A model generated the notes under the pieces. It ran no database searches and was not told the DNA's origin. It saw nothing but the letters and a program-made list of their open reading frames with translations. From Bacillus sp. 522_BSPC (GTDB lineage Bacteria; Bacillota; Bacilli; Bacillales; Cytobacillaceae), in NCBI RefSeq assembly GCF_001076885.1, contig NZ_JVDT01000165.1, positions 1-35,362 on the forward strand: 35,362 nucleotides of DNA. The letters run 5' to 3'. This document shows, one piece after another, positions 1 to 10,884 of this stretch; position 1 is the first letter of the stretch, and each line of letters opens with the position of its first letter. The translations under genes and the position numbers were made by a program.

Positions 1-134
1 AGTTGATTAGCTCATTGCTAAACTCTAGCTTTTTATTACTTGTTGTCATTCTATAACATTCGTTATAAAACGATTATTGTTGACGTTTGTTTGTTCAGTT
101 TTCAAAGAGCAATCTCATAAGAGACAACTTTCAA
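1..134 (-). promoter_or_regulatory. 5' leader of a 16S rRNA operon (boxA region)
   Basis: Read on the minus strand, this stretch carries TTGCTCTTTGAAAACTGAAC (positions 112 down to 93). This is the boxA-like antitermination segment found ahead of 16S rRNA in Bacillus. It is followed by an AT-rich leader running off the window edge. The 16S gene itself is not in the window, so the call rests on the leader motif, the tandem promoters just upstream and the usual place of an rrn operon beyond gyrA in Bacillaceae. Confidence 0.75.
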
Positions 135-164
135 ATAGTAACACATTTTCACTTATTTAGTCAA
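135..164 (-). promoter_or_regulatory. rrn promoter P2 (sigma-A type)
   Basis: On the minus strand the -35 is TTGACT (159-164) and the -10 is TACTAT (135-140), with an 18-base spacer. It is the downstream member of a tandem pair pointing into the rRNA leader. Confidence 0.7.
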
Positions 165-210
165 TATGTTTTTTAAAAGTTTTTTCAATGTTCTCTTGCT
201 GACTTGTATT

Positions 211-239
211 ATTATAGCAACGTTTATACATGTATGCAA
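211..239 (-). promoter_or_regulatory. rrn promoter P1 (sigma-A type)
   Basis: On the minus strand the -35 is TTGCAT (234-239) and the -10 is a perfect TATAAT (211-216), with a 17-base spacer. It lies about 75 bases upstream of P2. Tandem sigma-A promoters are typical of Bacillus rRNA operons. Confidence 0.7.
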
Positions 240-339
240 TAGTTTTTTTAAAAATTTTTCAAAAAGATTACGTGTTTCTTTCTAATAGATTCTTTTTCAC
301 TTTGTCCATTTGTTCTATCGTATCATTTACCTACATTAA

Positions 340-366
340 TAGACATCCCTTTCTTAAGGGAATATC
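340..366 (-). terminator. Weak hairpin after the HD-GYP gene
   Basis: The arms around AGACATCCCTT and AAGGGAATATCT pair with one mismatch and one bulge, about 11 base pairs in all. The hairpin lies 54 bases past the stop of the minus-strand HD-GYP gene. The T run after it is poor, so it may be a weak terminator or only an incidental hairpin shielding the rrn promoters. Confidence 0.35.
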
Positions 367-419
367 TATTTTCTCTATAAATTGCAAGGTGACTAATTCT
401 CTGTTTTCTAATCTTTTTA

Positions 420-1496
420 TCAATACTCTAAAATCTCTTCTATGAATAGATGTCTATTTTTTTCTAAATCAAGAATCAAATCATTTTGTAATGTTTTAAC
501 AAGCGGTCTTGTTGGAGTGCTACTTATAAATAAAATTTCTGCTTTTTCTCCATTGGATAATCTAATTTTGCTTCCTGTAGTAAATTGAGTAATAGCATTG
601 CTTAGTGATTGTAATATAGTTAAATCAAATTTTCCAAAATGATCCTGATGCATTTGTTCCATTACACGAAAAGGAGATTGCTTCTTCCGATATAATCTCT
701 CCGATGTCATTGCATGAAATGTATCAGCTACAGCTATAATCTTTGCAAAGGCATGTATCTTATTATCTGCATTCCCCATTGGATATCCGCTTCCATCAAT
801 TCTTTCATGATGCTGATAAATTGCAAGGCGCGTTTCATTTTTTAATAAAGTATGTTCCGGAATCATTTCTAAACTATATCTTGTATGTTTTTTCACTTCA
901 TTAAATTCTTCTTCTGTTAAAGGTTCTATCTTATTCAATAATCGTTGATTAATCTTAGCCATTCCAGCATCACTTAAACAACCTGCTAGAGCAACTTGAA
1001 TCACATCTCTATAGCTATAGTTCATTTTTTGCGCTATAAGTGCACTAATAACGGAAACTGCAATAGAGTGCTGATACAAATATTCCTTTTTGTTTGATAA
1101 GTGATAAAGAGAAAAAATTTCTTTTGAAACAGTTTCTAGTTCTTCTAATAATGGTAAAAGGATCGTTCTAACATTTGCTATATTCACTGGTAATCCAGAT
1201 TGCCAAGAAATAAATTCCTTTTTATATAATTGAACCGTCTGCAAAAATAGAGACAAAAAATCATTTTTCTCTTCTTCTCTAGTTTGATTGTGAATAGATG
1301 GCGTAGATTCGATCATAATCGTACCATCTATTTGCGTATTTTCGATGGTAACTTCCTTTACTAAGAAAGCTTTTAATATCTTTATGTGTTCACCCGCTAA
1401 TACCGTTTTCGCAGTAATTATTGGTCTATTTGTTCGTACATATATATCTTCTGCTAAAATACTTCCTGGATTTAACTCTTCCACATTTATAATCAT
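420..1496 (-). CDS. HD-GYP domain protein with degenerate HD motif
   Basis: This 358-residue protein has an N-terminal region of about 100 residues like that of other Bacillus HD-GYP proteins (the 'EELNPGSILAEDIYV' segment), then an HD-GYP domain at about 115-315. HD-GYP domains normally hydrolyse cyclic di-GMP. The later motifs are intact: H204, HH at 229-230 followed by GSGYP, and a D in 'IAVADTFHAMTS'. The first motif, usually HDxGK, reads S175-D176-A-G-M, so the metal-binding histidine and the lysine are replaced. Catalysis may therefore be lost or changed, and a sensor or scaffold role is possible. No membrane segment is seen. It lies downstream of gyrA, in the same direction, behind the gyrA terminator and with its own candidate promoter. 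Start ATG; an AAGGTGG ribosome binding site precedes it. Confidence 0.85.
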   Translation of the reverse strand: MIINVEELNPGSILAEDIYVRTNRPIITAKTVLAGEHIKILKAFLVKEVTIENTQIDGTIMIESTPSIHNQTREEEKNDFLSLFLQTVQLYKKEFISWQSGLPVNIANVRTILLPLLEELETVSKEIFSLYHLSNKKEYLYQHSIAVSVISALIAQKMNYSYRDVIQVALAGCLSDAGMAKINQRLLNKIEPLTEEEFNEVKKHTRYSLEMIPEHTLLKNETRLAIYQHHERIDGSGYPMGNADNKIHAFAKIIAVADTFHAMTSERLYRKKQSPFRVMEQMHQDHFGKFDLTILQSLSNAITQFTTGSKIRLSNGEKAEILFISSTPTRPLVKTLQNDLILDLEKNRHLFIEEILEY

Positions 1497-1530
1497 TTGA
1501 AACCACCTTATAATAACGGACTTTTTTACT

Positions 1531-1558
1531 ATTTTAATGTATTATTTTTGAAATGCAA
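1531..1558 (-). promoter_or_regulatory. Candidate promoter of the HD-GYP gene
   Basis: On the minus strand TTGCAT (1553-1558) and TAAAAT (1531-1536) are separated by 16 bases, about 35 bases before the ATG of the HD-GYP gene. It fits a sigma-A promoter with a slightly short spacer. Confidence 0.45.
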
Positions 1559-1669
1559 CCCCATTCAAATAAGACTATACACCTAAAATGATTTATAAAT
1601 AATTTTTTTTACAGCAATGCACGATGTTTTACGTAAATCTTAAAATATTTATTTACCTCTAAAGAACAT

Positions 1670-1700
1670 AAAAAAATGCCTTAAGGTTTCCCCTAAGACA
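1670..1700 (-). terminator. Intrinsic terminator of gyrA
   Basis: On the minus strand TGTCTTAGGG and CCTTAAGGCA pair across a GAAA-type loop (1677-1700, with G-U pairs) and are followed by a run of seven T. It sits 11 bases past the gyrA stop codon. Confidence 0.8.
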
Positions 1701-1711
1701 TTCAAAGTATA

Positions 1712-4225
1712 TTACTCGTTTGAATCCGCATCATTTTCTAAAGACTCTTGTTGCGTTTCTTCAGAAAGTTCATCCGCTTCCTCTATTTCATCTTCTTTTT
1801 CTACAATAGCAACAGTAGCAACAAATTCATTCTCATTTTCATTTAATTTAATCAATCGAACACCTTGTGTGCTTCTGCCCATAGTTGAGATATCACTTAC
1901 AGCCATTCTGATTAAAACGCCACCTGTTGTGATAATCATTAAATCTTCTTCCCCGTTCACTACTTTCATTGAAACAAGGGTTCCATTCTTATCGGTGATA
2001 TTACATGTTTTGATCCCTTTTCCGCCTCTACCTTGAACTCTATATTCATTGATTGGCGTTCTTTTTCCGTATCCATATTTAGTTACAACTAGAATTTCGG
2101 AATTTTCTTCAAGTACTTCCATTCCTACCACTTCATCATCAGATGATAAAGTAATACCTTTTACCCCTGTTGCCGTTCTACCCATGGAACGTACATCTGT
2201 TTCTGGGAATCGAATAAGCAAACCATTTTTCGTTCCAATAATCATTTCCTTTGATCCATCTGTTAAGCGTACAGAGATTAACTCATCGCCCTCTCTTAAA
2301 TTAACAGCGATTAGACCATTATTTCTTATATTAGCAAACGAAGATAATGGAGAACGTTTAGAGATTCCTTCTTTTGTGGTAAAGAATAGGTACCAATCAT
2401 CTACAAATTCGGAAACAGGAATAATCGCATTTACCCACTCGTCTTTTTCCACACCTAAAAGGTTAATAATTGGGATACCTTTGGCTGTACGGCTGAATTC
2501 TGGAATTTCATACCCTTTCAAACGGTATACTTTCCCTTTATTCGTAAAGAATAGGATAGTATCATGGGTCGATGTGGAGCTTAGCTGTTCAACAAAGTCA
2601 TCCTCATTTGTTCCCATTCCCTGAATTCCGCGTCCACCACGTCTTTGCGCTCGGTAAGTAGAAGCTGGTAGTCTCTTAATATAACCATTGTGAGTTAACG
2701 TAATGATAATATTTTCTTCCGGAATTAGATCTTCATCTTCTATTGTTTCAATTCCGCCAGCAACAATTTCTGTACGACGAATATCGTTAAAGCGCTCTTT
2801 TACTTCTAAAAGCTCTTCGCGGATAATTTCTAAGATTTTTTCTTCATCTGCTAGAATTGCTTTTAATTCAGCAATTAACTTCACTAATTCTCGATATTCG
2901 TCCTCGATTTTCTCTCTTTCCAAGCCAGTTAATCTTTGTAGACGCATATCTAGAATTGCTTGTGCTTGTTTTTCAGAAAGATTAAAATTCGTCATTAATC
3001 CTTCACGAGCAATATCTGTTGTACGAGAACTACGAATCAAGCTAATCACTTCATCTAAATGATCAAGCGCAATCCGCAAACCTTCTAAGATATGCGCTCT
3101 TGCTTCTGCTTTTCTTAATTCAAATTCTGTTCTTCTACGTATAATTACCTTTTGATGATCTAGATAATAAGCTAGACATTGTTTTAAGTTAAGTACCTTT
3201 GGTTGTCCATCTACTAGTGCAAGTAAATTGATACCAAAGCTTGTCTGCATAGCTGTATGCTTGTATAGGTTATTTAATAATACATTTGCATTTGCGTCTT
3301 TTCGAACTTCAATAACAATACGCATTCCAGTTCGGTCAGATTCGTCTCGTAAATCCGTGATGCCGTCAATTTTCTTATCACGTACTAGTTCTGCAATGCG
3401 TTCTACTAGTCTCGCTTTATTGACTTGATAAGGAATTTCTTTCACAATAATAACTTCCTTACCACTAGGCTTCACTTCAATTTCTACTCTAGCACGTAAA
3501 ATAATAGAGCCTCTACCAGTTTCATACGCTTTTCTAATTCCACTTCTACCAACAATCATCCCATATGTAGGGAAGTCTGGTCCTGGTATGATTTCCATTA
3601 ATTCAGGAATAGTGATATCTGGATTTTTACTAACTTCAAGAACACCGTCAATAATTTCTCCCAATTGATGTGGAGGAATATTGGTAGCCATTCCAACAGC
3701 TATCCCACTCGTACCATTTACAAGTAAATTGGGGAAACGAGAAGGTAATACTACTGGTTCTTTCTCTTCTCCATCAAAGTTTGGCTTATAATCAATTGTG
3801 TCTTTATTAATATCTCGCAATAACTCCATCGCTATTTTAGACATTCTAGCTTCTGTATAACGCATTGCCGCAGCTGAATCACCATCTACGGAACCAAAGT
3901 TTCCATGTCCATCAACGAGCATATAACGATAGTTGAAATCTTGTGCCATACGCACCATTGTTTCATAAACAGCACTATCACCATGTGGGTGATACTTCCC
4001 GATTACTTCTCCAACAATACGTGCAGATTTCTTGAACGGTTTATCTGAGTGCATTCCAAGATCATGCATTGCATATAAAATACGTCGATGCACGGGCTTT
4101 AAGCCATCTCGTACATCTGGAAGTGCACGAGAAACAATAACACTCATCGCATAATCTAAAAAGGAATCACGCATTTCTTTACTTATATTTCTATCTTTAA
4201 TTTGAGAATTTGGCATATCAGCCAT
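1712..4225 (-). CDS. gyrA: DNA gyrase subunit A
   Basis: GyrA is the DNA-cleaving subunit of gyrase (A2B2), which introduces negative supercoils ahead of replication forks and at the origin. This protein has 837 residues, a normal length. The catalytic tyrosine is Y123 in '[10 protein letters not shown]'. The quinolone-resistance region reads H80-P... with S84 and E88 present, the quinolone-sensitive state. The GyrA box needed for DNA wrapping is QRRGGRG in the C-terminal beta-pinwheel region, whose repeated blades follow. The C-terminal tail is acidic (rich in E and D), as in many gyrases. Start ATG with AAGGAGG nine bases upstream. It lies 171 bases past gyrB on the same strand, probably with some shared transcription, and ends at a clear terminator. 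Confidence 0.98.
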   Translation of the reverse strand: MADMPNSQIKDRNISKEMRDSFLDYAMSVIVSRALPDVRDGLKPVHRRILYAMHDLGMHSDKPFKKSARIVGEVIGKYHPHGDSAVYETMVRMAQDFNYRYMLVDGHGNFGSVDGDSAAAMRYTEARMSKIAMELLRDINKDTIDYKPNFDGEEKEPVVLPSRFPNLLVNGTSGIAVGMATNIPPHQLGEIIDGVLEVSKNPDITIPELMEIIPGPDFPTYGMIVGRSGIRKAYETGRGSIILRARVEIEVKPSGKEVIIVKEIPYQVNKARLVERIAELVRDKKIDGITDLRDESDRTGMRIVIEVRKDANANVLLNNLYKHTAMQTSFGINLLALVDGQPKVLNLKQCLAYYLDHQKVIIRRRTEFELRKAEARAHILEGLRIALDHLDEVISLIRSSRTTDIAREGLMTNFNLSEKQAQAILDMRLQRLTGLEREKIEDEYRELVKLIAELKAILADEEKILEIIREELLEVKERFNDIRRTEIVAGGIETIEDEDLIPEENIIITLTHNGYIKRLPASTYRAQRRGGRGIQGMGTNEDDFVEQLSSTSTHDTILFFTNKGKVYRLKGYEIPEFSRTAKGIPIINLLGVEKDEWVNAIIPVSEFVDDWYLFFTTKEGISKRSPLSSFANIRNNGLIAVNLREGDELISVRLTDGSKEMIIGTKNGLLIRFPETDVRSMGRTATGVKGITLSSDDEVVGMEVLEENSEILVVTKYGYGKRTPINEYRVQGRGGKGIKTCNITDKNGTLVSMKVVNGEEDLMIITTGGVLIRMAVSDISTMGRSTQGVRLIKLNENENEFVATVAIVEKEDEIEEADELSEETQQESLENDADSNE

Positions 4226-4396
4226 GGAAAGGAACCTCCTTAAGAAAACATTAGATTTTCTGCCTCATCTTAACGAATAGACGTAAGAGAAAAAGTCAAG
4301 TCTAATCGAATTCCTCATAATTAATAGGAATAACTAACGTCTAAAGAAATACACAAGGTGCCAATTAAATCAGCACCAAATTTCTTTCCCTATCTT

Positions 4397-6337
<1,941 letters not shown>

Positions 6338-6386
6338 CTAACTTTCCATTAACATCGAAAAATTTTAACATTATTTTTTGCATCCA

Positions 6387-6632
6387 TTAGTACTCTTGAA
6401 CAGTTAACTGGACTGTTCGCTTTTTTAACGTATTAGAAGCAATCGGTGAAAAATAGATAGTATTCTTCGTAATTACAATAGATTTATAAGATGAACCTTT
6501 CCCATTAGTCATTGCTTTTTGTCTATCTAAAAATTCTTTTGAAATAGGAGATGACTCTACCGTTTGTTTATCTAGTATAGTAATAATTTCTGAAGTTCGC
6601 ACAAGAATATTTTCTCCAATATGAACGTACAC
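6387..6632 (-). CDS. remB: Extracellular matrix regulator RemB (YaaB, DUF370)
   Basis: This 81-residue protein matches the DUF370/RemA-RemB family in size and sequence ('MYVHIGENILVRTSEIITILDKQT'), and it is in the standard place between recF and gyrB. In Bacillus subtilis RemB supports expression of biofilm matrix genes, probably as a DNA-binding relative of RemA. The start is GTG, with GAGGTGA a few bases upstream inside the short recF-remB gap of 15 bases. It is therefore translated from the recF transcript. The family assignment is firm; a matrix role in this organism is inferred from B. subtilis. Confidence 0.9.
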   Translation of the reverse strand: MYVHIGENILVRTSEIITILDKQTVESSPISKEFLDRQKAMTNGKGSSYKSIVITKNTIYFSPIASNTLKKRTVQLTVQEY

Positions 6633-6647
6633 TTTTTCACCTCAAAG

Positions 6648-7766
6648 CTATTGAATCTTTTTAATCGTTCCTGATTCAACCTGAAAAGTTGCTGCTTCTT
6701 TTAAAGTATGATGGTCTATACCATCAACACTGGTTGTTGTAACAAAGGTCTGAACCTTTCCTTGAATGGTATTTAACAAATGAGATTGACGATAATCATC
6801 TAATTCAGAAAGCACATCATCTAAAAGTAGAATGGGATATTCTCGTATTTCTGAATAAATTAGTTCAATCTCTGCCATTTTAATGGATAATGCAGTTGTT
6901 CTTTGCTGTCCTTGTGAACCAAAAGTTTGCACATCTCTATTATTCACATAAAACAGCATATCATCACGATGAGGTCCAAATAAAGATATCCCTCGATCAA
7001 TTTCTCTTTTTTTTAGACTTTGGAATTTTGCTTCGTATACACTCTTCATTTTCGACAAATCCTGATCTTCTGATACATCAACAGAAGGTTTATAGCGAAT
7101 TTCTAGTGTTTCTAGCCCCCGAGATATTCCCTTATGAATCGGAACTGCCCACTTTTCCAGCAAGTGCAGGAATTCAAAACGCTTCGCTACCACTTTAACT
7201 GCCATATCTATAAATTGCTCTGTTAAAATCTCAAGCATCGTATGATCGGTTTGTTTATTTGTTTGTAGTTGTTTTAAGTAGGTATTTCGCTGGTGTAAAA
7301 TTTTTTGATATTGTCCCATATCATGCAAATATATTGGTGATATTTGCCCTATTTCCATATCAATAAATCTTCTTCTAATTTGTGGGCTGCCTTTTACTAA
7401 GTTTAAATCTTCAGGTGCGAACATAACTACGTTCATATTGCCAATATATTGACTCAATTTCCGCTGCTCTATATGATTAAATTTTGCTTTTTTCCCTTTT
7501 TTGGCCACAACTAACTGCATGGGTACTTTCCCATGTGCTTTGACTAATCTACCTTCTATTTTAGCATACTCTTTGTCCCAATAAATAAGTTCTTTATCAT
7601 TTGAGGTCCGATGAGATTTTGCCATTGCTAGAACATAGATAGATTCCATCACATTGGTTTTCCCTTGTGCATTTTCTCCTAGTATTACATTTACCTTATT
7701 CTCGAAAGAAATATCCAGTTCCTCATAATTCCGGTAATTTCTTAAAAGCAACTCATCAATATACAT
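6648..7766 (-). CDS. recF: DNA replication and repair protein RecF
   Basis: RecF is an SMC-like ATPase that acts with RecO and RecR to load RecA at single-strand gaps. The 372 residues carry the N-terminal '[12 protein letters not shown]', Walker [10 protein letters not shown] at 30-38, the ABC-type signature 'FGSQGQQRT' and Walker B '[13 protein letters not shown]'. The length is normal. Start ATG, with an AGGGTGA ribosome binding site. It follows yaaA after 16 bases, so the two genes are cotranscribed. RecF sits near the origin in most Firmicutes. Confidence 0.97.
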   Translation of the reverse strand: MYIDELLLRNYRNYEELDISFENKVNVILGENAQGKTNVMESIYVLAMAKSHRTSNDKELIYWDKEYAKIEGRLVKAHGKVPMQLVVAKKGKKAKFNHIEQRKLSQYIGNMNVVMFAPEDLNLVKGSPQIRRRFIDMEIGQISPIYLHDMGQYQKILHQRNTYLKQLQTNKQTDHTMLEILTEQFIDMAVKVVAKRFEFLHLLEKWAVPIHKGISRGLETLEIRYKPSVDVSEDQDLSKMKSVYEAKFQSLKKREIDRGISLFGPHRDDMLFYVNNRDVQTFGSQGQQRTTALSIKMAEIELIYSEIREYPILLLDDVLSELDDYRQSHLLNTIQGKVQTFVTTTSVDGIDHHTLKEAATFQVESGTIKKIQ

Positions 7767-7782
7767 TTGGGTTCACCCTTTT

Positions 7783-7995
7783 TTATAAAACAGTGTACTT
7801 GCCAAATGAAGGAATATTAATTTCATCACCACTTCTTAACTTTCTGCCTCTGCGCTGATCCTGTTCCCCATTAACAAATACCTCATATTCCCCTAGGAAC
7901 CATTTTGCCATTCCACCTGATTGTATTAACTCTGCTACTTTTAAAAATTGACCCAATGTAATGTAATCCGTATCAATCTTAATTTGATTATCCAT
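7783..7995 (-). CDS. yaaA: S4-domain RNA-binding protein YaaA
   Basis: This 70-residue protein is a single S4 RNA-binding domain ('ITLGQFLKVAELIQSGGMAKWFL', then 'VNGEQDQRRGRKLRSGDEI'). It occupies the usual yaaA place between dnaN and recF. B. subtilis YaaA (also called RlbA) has been linked to large-subunit ribosome assembly; the domain itself shows only RNA binding. Start ATG, with a modest GAGAG ribosome binding site. It is the first gene of the yaaA-recF-remB-gyrB transcript, with a candidate promoter at 8030-8058. Confidence 0.92.
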   Translation of the reverse strand: MDNQIKIDTDYITLGQFLKVAELIQSGGMAKWFLGEYEVFVNGEQDQRRGRKLRSGDEINIPSFGKYTVL

Positions 7996-8029
7996 TTTTT
8001 CACTCTCTCAACTTTAGTCGTATCTATCT

Positions 8030-8058
8030 ATTCTACTAAATAATTAATTGATACACAA
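8030..8058 (-). promoter_or_regulatory. Candidate promoter of yaaA-recF-remB-gyrB
   Basis: On the minus strand TTGTGT (8053-8058) and TAGAAT (8030-8035) are separated by 17 bases, about 35 bases before the yaaA ATG and beyond the dnaN terminator. It fits sigma-A and would give the downstream run its own start. Confidence 0.55.
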
Positions 8059-8170
8059 AGAAAAGTGTAATATTTCTATAAATAGATAGGTAATATTCTA
8101 AATAGTGGGGGGAAAACAGTTTAAATAACACTTATTCCCTCTAGTGCATATTCATACATCTGCTAAATAT

Positions 8171-8207
8171 AAATAAAATTGGGTGTTCATTAAAAAGAAC
8201 ACCCAAT
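8171..8207 (-). terminator. Intrinsic terminator of dnaN
   Basis: A perfect 11-base inverted repeat, ATTGGGTGTTC (8178-8188) against GAACACCCAAT (8197-8207), is followed on the minus strand by TTTATTT. It begins five bases past the dnaN stop, so dnaA-dnaN transcripts end here. Confidence 0.85.
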
Positions 8208-8211
8208 ACTT

Positions 8212-9345
8212 TTAATAAGTTCTAACCGGTAATATAAGCTGTAAAGTGGAGTCATCATTTGTTGGATGAATAACAAACGGTCTCATCGCTCCAGTAAAAC
8301 TAATTTTAACTTCAGATCCTTCAAGAACTTTTAATGCATCCATCATAAATTTCGCACTGAATGATATCTTTAACTCTTCCCCGCTAACAGATTCACTTAC
8401 TAATTCTTCAATAACTTTCCCTATCTCAGGTGTAAAAGAAGAAATTTCTATTACATTTTCACCCATTGTCGAAAATTTAACGACATTATTTCGACCTTCA
8501 CGCGCTAACAAAGAAGCACGATCAATTGATTGAAGAAATTCCTTAGAGTTTACAATGATATCTGTTTTACTTTCGGTTGGAATCAATCGATTTGTATCAG
8601 GGTAATTTCCTTCTAACAAACGAGAGAAGAAAAGAATATGCTTTGTTTTAAATAATATTTGATTTTCTGTTACTAGAATTTCAACTGGTTCATCATGGTC
8701 ATCCAAAATACGATTGAGCTCATTTAAACTTTTTCCTGGAATAACAATATTAAAAGTTTGCTCTGTTTCTGTTTCTATTTTTGCCTTTCTTAAAGCAAGG
8801 CGATGACTATCTGTTGCAATACAGATCAGGTCATTATTTTCAATTTTCCAGTTTACACCTGTCAACACTGGTCGTGTTTCTGAGGTGGACACTGCAAAAA
8901 CAGTTTGTTTAATAATATTTTTTAATAAATCTGTTGGGACTTTTATCGAATTTTGTTCCGCGATTTGAGGTAAATGCGGATATTCTTCTGAATCGAGCCC
9001 ATTTAGATTAAATTCTGATTTTCCTGAACGGATAGTAGTTTGCAAATTATCAACAACAATTTCAACTTGGTTGGTAGGAAGCTTTTTTACAATCTCACTA
9101 AAGAACTTTGCTTGCAATACGATGGAACCGGCTTGTTGGATCTCCACAATTTCTTGTTCATCTTCTTCTTTAGGAATGAAAGATTCAATCGAAATATCAG
9201 AGTCACTTCCAGTTAATGTTACTCCTTCTTCACTTGCGACAATTTTGATACCAGTAAGAATAGGAATGGTTGTTCTACTAGTGATTGCTTTCATAACATC
9301 TTGCACACTTTGAACAAGATTCTCTTTTTGGATGATGAATTTCAT
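8212..9345 (-). CDS. dnaN: DNA polymerase III beta subunit (sliding clamp)
   Basis: DnaN is the ring-shaped processivity clamp. It tethers polymerases to DNA and recruits other replication and repair proteins. The 377-residue protein begins 'MKFIIQKENLVQSVQDVMKAIT' and ends 'RPFVIHPTNDDSTLQLILPVRTY', the conserved C-terminal clamp end with the MRPF-type loop. Three clamp domains of about 125 residues fit the length. Start ATG, with GGAGGATTAATTA just before it. It follows dnaA after a 198-base gap that contains the unwinding site, and it ends at a strong terminator. Confidence 0.98.
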   Translation of the reverse strand: MKFIIQKENLVQSVQDVMKAITSRTTIPILTGIKIVASEEGVTLTGSDSDISIESFIPKEEDEQEIVEIQQAGSIVLQAKFFSEIVKKLPTNQVEIVVDNLQTTIRSGKSEFNLNGLDSEEYPHLPQIAEQNSIKVPTDLLKNIIKQTVFAVSTSETRPVLTGVNWKIENNDLICIATDSHRLALRKAKIETETEQTFNIVIPGKSLNELNRILDDHDEPVEILVTENQILFKTKHILFFSRLLEGNYPDTNRLIPTESKTDIIVNSKEFLQSIDRASLLAREGRNNVVKFSTMGENVIEISSFTPEIGKVIEELVSESVSGEELKISFSAKFMMDALKVLEGSEVKISFTGAMRPFVIHPTNDDSTLQLILPVRTY

Positions 9346-9387
9346 TAATTAATCCTCCGATTTAAATAATTTTTAAATGCAGTTCTA

Positions 9388-9460
9388 ACTGCTTTTTTTA
9401 ATAATATATTGTTTTAAAAAATAGTAGTAAAAGTAGTAGGTCCTGTTAGTATGTGGATAA
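9388..9460. other. oriC: oriC unwinding site: AT-rich DUE, DnaA-trios and DnaA box
   Basis: From right to left: a consensus DnaA box (TGTGGATAA, 9452-9460), a 12-base spacer, then six DnaA-trios at 9422-9439. Read 3' to 5' on the plus strand these are GAT GAT GAA AAT GAT GAT, and every one fits the 3'-[G/A]A[T/A]-5' rule described for Bacillus subtilis. Next to them is an almost pure A/T stretch (9391-9421). This is the arrangement by which DnaA loads on single strands at the unwinding element. The position between dnaA and dnaN matches the Bacillus unwinding site. Confidence 0.88.
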
Positions 9461-9478
9461 CTAGGTTTAAGCAAGGAA

Positions 9479-9510
9479 ACACAGTCTATCAACATGTGGA
9501 TAGACTGTGT
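9479..9510. repeat. 32-bp palindrome with two head-to-head DnaA boxes
   Basis: Positions 9479-9494 and 9495-9510 are inverted copies with a single mismatched pair. The centre is CTATCAACA meeting TGTGGATAG, that is, two DnaA-box-like 9-mers facing each other, and the second (9495-9503) is one base from consensus. As RNA in the dnaA transcript it would make a 12-bp stem with an 8-base loop, but no T run follows, so it is not a standard terminator. Confidence 0.75.
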
Positions 9511-9525
9511 CTAAAGTAAGGTAAG

Positions 9526-9534
9526 TTATACACA
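9526..9534 (+). promoter_or_regulatory. DnaA box TTATACACA
   Basis: This is an exact match to TTATNCACA, 10 bases past the dnaA stop codon. It is the outermost box of the group in the dnaA-dnaN gap. Confidence 0.7.
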
Positions 9535-9543
9535 CTATCCTAT

Positions 9544-10884
9544 CTAAACTTTTAAGAGTTCATTTATTTCTTTTAATTGCTTTTGAAGAAGTGAATCAGT
9601 TAAAAGCATTTTTGATATCTTTTCATGGGCATGAATAACAGTAGTATGATCTCGACCGCCAAACTCTTCACCGATTTTTGGTAAGGAGAAATCGGTTAAT
9701 TCTCTTGATAGATACATAGCGATTTGTCTTGGAAATGCAATGGATTTTGTGCGTTTTTTTGCTTTAAAGTCCTCTAATTTAATATTAAACTGCTCTCCAA
9801 CTATCTTTTGAATATCATGAATGGTTATTACTCGAGGTTTAGAGCTTGGAACAATATCCTTTAATGCTTCAGCTGCTAAATCAGCATTAATATCTTTATT
9901 AATTAAAGAAGAATAAGCAACAACGCGAATAAGTGCACCTTCTAACTCACGAATATTAGTATCAATTTGATTAGCAATATAAAGCATCACTTCATTTGGA
10001 ATATCTAGTCCGTCGGCTTTAGCTTTTTTTCTCAAAATAGCAATCCGTGTCTCTAAGTCTGGTGGTGTAATATCTGTGATAAGACCCCATTCAAAGCGCG
10101 AGCGTAAGCGATCCTCTAGTGTTGGAATCTCTTTTGGAGGGCGGTCACTAGAGATGATAATTTGTTTGCTTTCCTCATGTAATGTGTTAAAAGTATGGAA
10201 AAATTCTTCTTGTGTTGATTCTTTTCCAGCAAGAAATTGAATATCATCTATTAAAAGTACATCTACATTTCGATATTTATCACGAAATTCGGCACCTTTG
10301 TTGTCACGGATACTATTAATAAATTCATTTGTGAATTTTTCAGAAGATAAATATACAACTTTAGCAGATGGATTATGATCTAAAACATAATGACCGATTG
10401 CATGCATTAAGTGCGTTTTTCCAAGTCCAACTCCTCCATAAATAAATAGAGGATTGTAGGCTTTTGCAGGCGCTTCGGCAACAGCAAGGGAAGCAGCGTG
10501 AGCAAAACGATTGCCAGATCCAATTACAAAAGTATCAAAAGTATACTTTGAATTTAAGATTGTTTGCTCAGTAACTTCCTCTTCCTTTTTCTTATGCTTT
10601 ACAGAAATTTGCTGATCAAACTCCTCTTCTTTTTGATTCTGAGGAATAATAAATTTTACCAGAAGTTCTTCACCGGTAATTTCATATAGTATTTCAGCAA
10701 TAAGCTGAGAATATCTTTCTTCTAACCAATCTCGTGCAAACTCATTAGGTGCTGTAACAACTAGTAAATCTCCCTGCAAAGAGTGGGCTTTTGTTGGTTT
10801 AAGCCATGTATCAAAACTGGGTTTGCTGATCTTTGTTTCAATCGTATTCAATGCATTATTCCAAAGATCTGTTATATTGTTCAA
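9544..10884 (-). CDS. dnaA: Chromosomal replication initiator DnaA
   Basis: DnaA is the AAA+ initiator that binds DnaA boxes, forms a filament on DnaA-trios and opens the origin. The 446 residues show domain I ('[19 protein letters not shown]'), a short charged linker at about 85-110, Walker [10 protein letters not shown] at 150-158, Walker B '[10 protein letters not shown]', sensor II 'NIRELEGAL' and the domain IV signature '[15 protein letters not shown]'. The start is TTG at 10884, with AAGGAGG about 10 bases upstream. Alignment from memory with B. subtilis DnaA (MENILDLW) supports this start. It is flanked by DnaA-box regions on both sides, consistent with autoregulation. Confidence 0.97.
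   Translation of the reverse strand: MNNITDLWNNALNTIETKISKPSFDTWLKPTKAHSLQGDLLVVTAPNEFARDWLEERYSQLIAEILYEITGEELLVKFIIPQNQKEEEFDQQISVKHKKKEEEVTEQTILNSKYTFDTFVIGSGNRFAHAASLAVAEAPAKAYNPLFIYGGVGLGKTHLMHAIGHYVLDHNPSAKVVYLSSEKFTNEFINSIRDNKGAEFRDKYRNVDVLLIDDIQFLAGKESTQEEFFHTFNTLHEESKQIIISSDRPPKEIPTLEDRLRSRFEWGLITDITPPDLETRIAILRKKAKADGLDIPNEVMLYIANQIDTNIRELEGALIRVVAYSSLINKDINADLAAEALKDIVPSSKPRVITIHDIQKIVGEQFNIKLEDFKAKKRTKSIAFPRQIAMYLSRELTDFSLPKIGEEFGGRDHTTVIHAHEKISKMLLTDSLLQKQLKEINELLKV

Noticed and set aside
230-445. 71-codon open frame on the plus strand at the left edge
   Set aside because: It overlaps the rrn P1 -35 and the end of the HD-GYP gene, has no ribosome binding site and is low-complexity Phe/Ser-rich, as expected from AT-rich DNA.
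1620-1640. parS-like TGTTTTACGTAAATC after gyrA
   Set aside because: At least three mismatches from parS, including in the central core, so Spo0J binding is unlikely.
2049-3428. Plus-strand open frames of 66-191 codons opposite gyrA
   Set aside because: They mirror gyrA codon structure (Ser/Ile-rich products), lack ribosome binding sites, and gyrA is certain.
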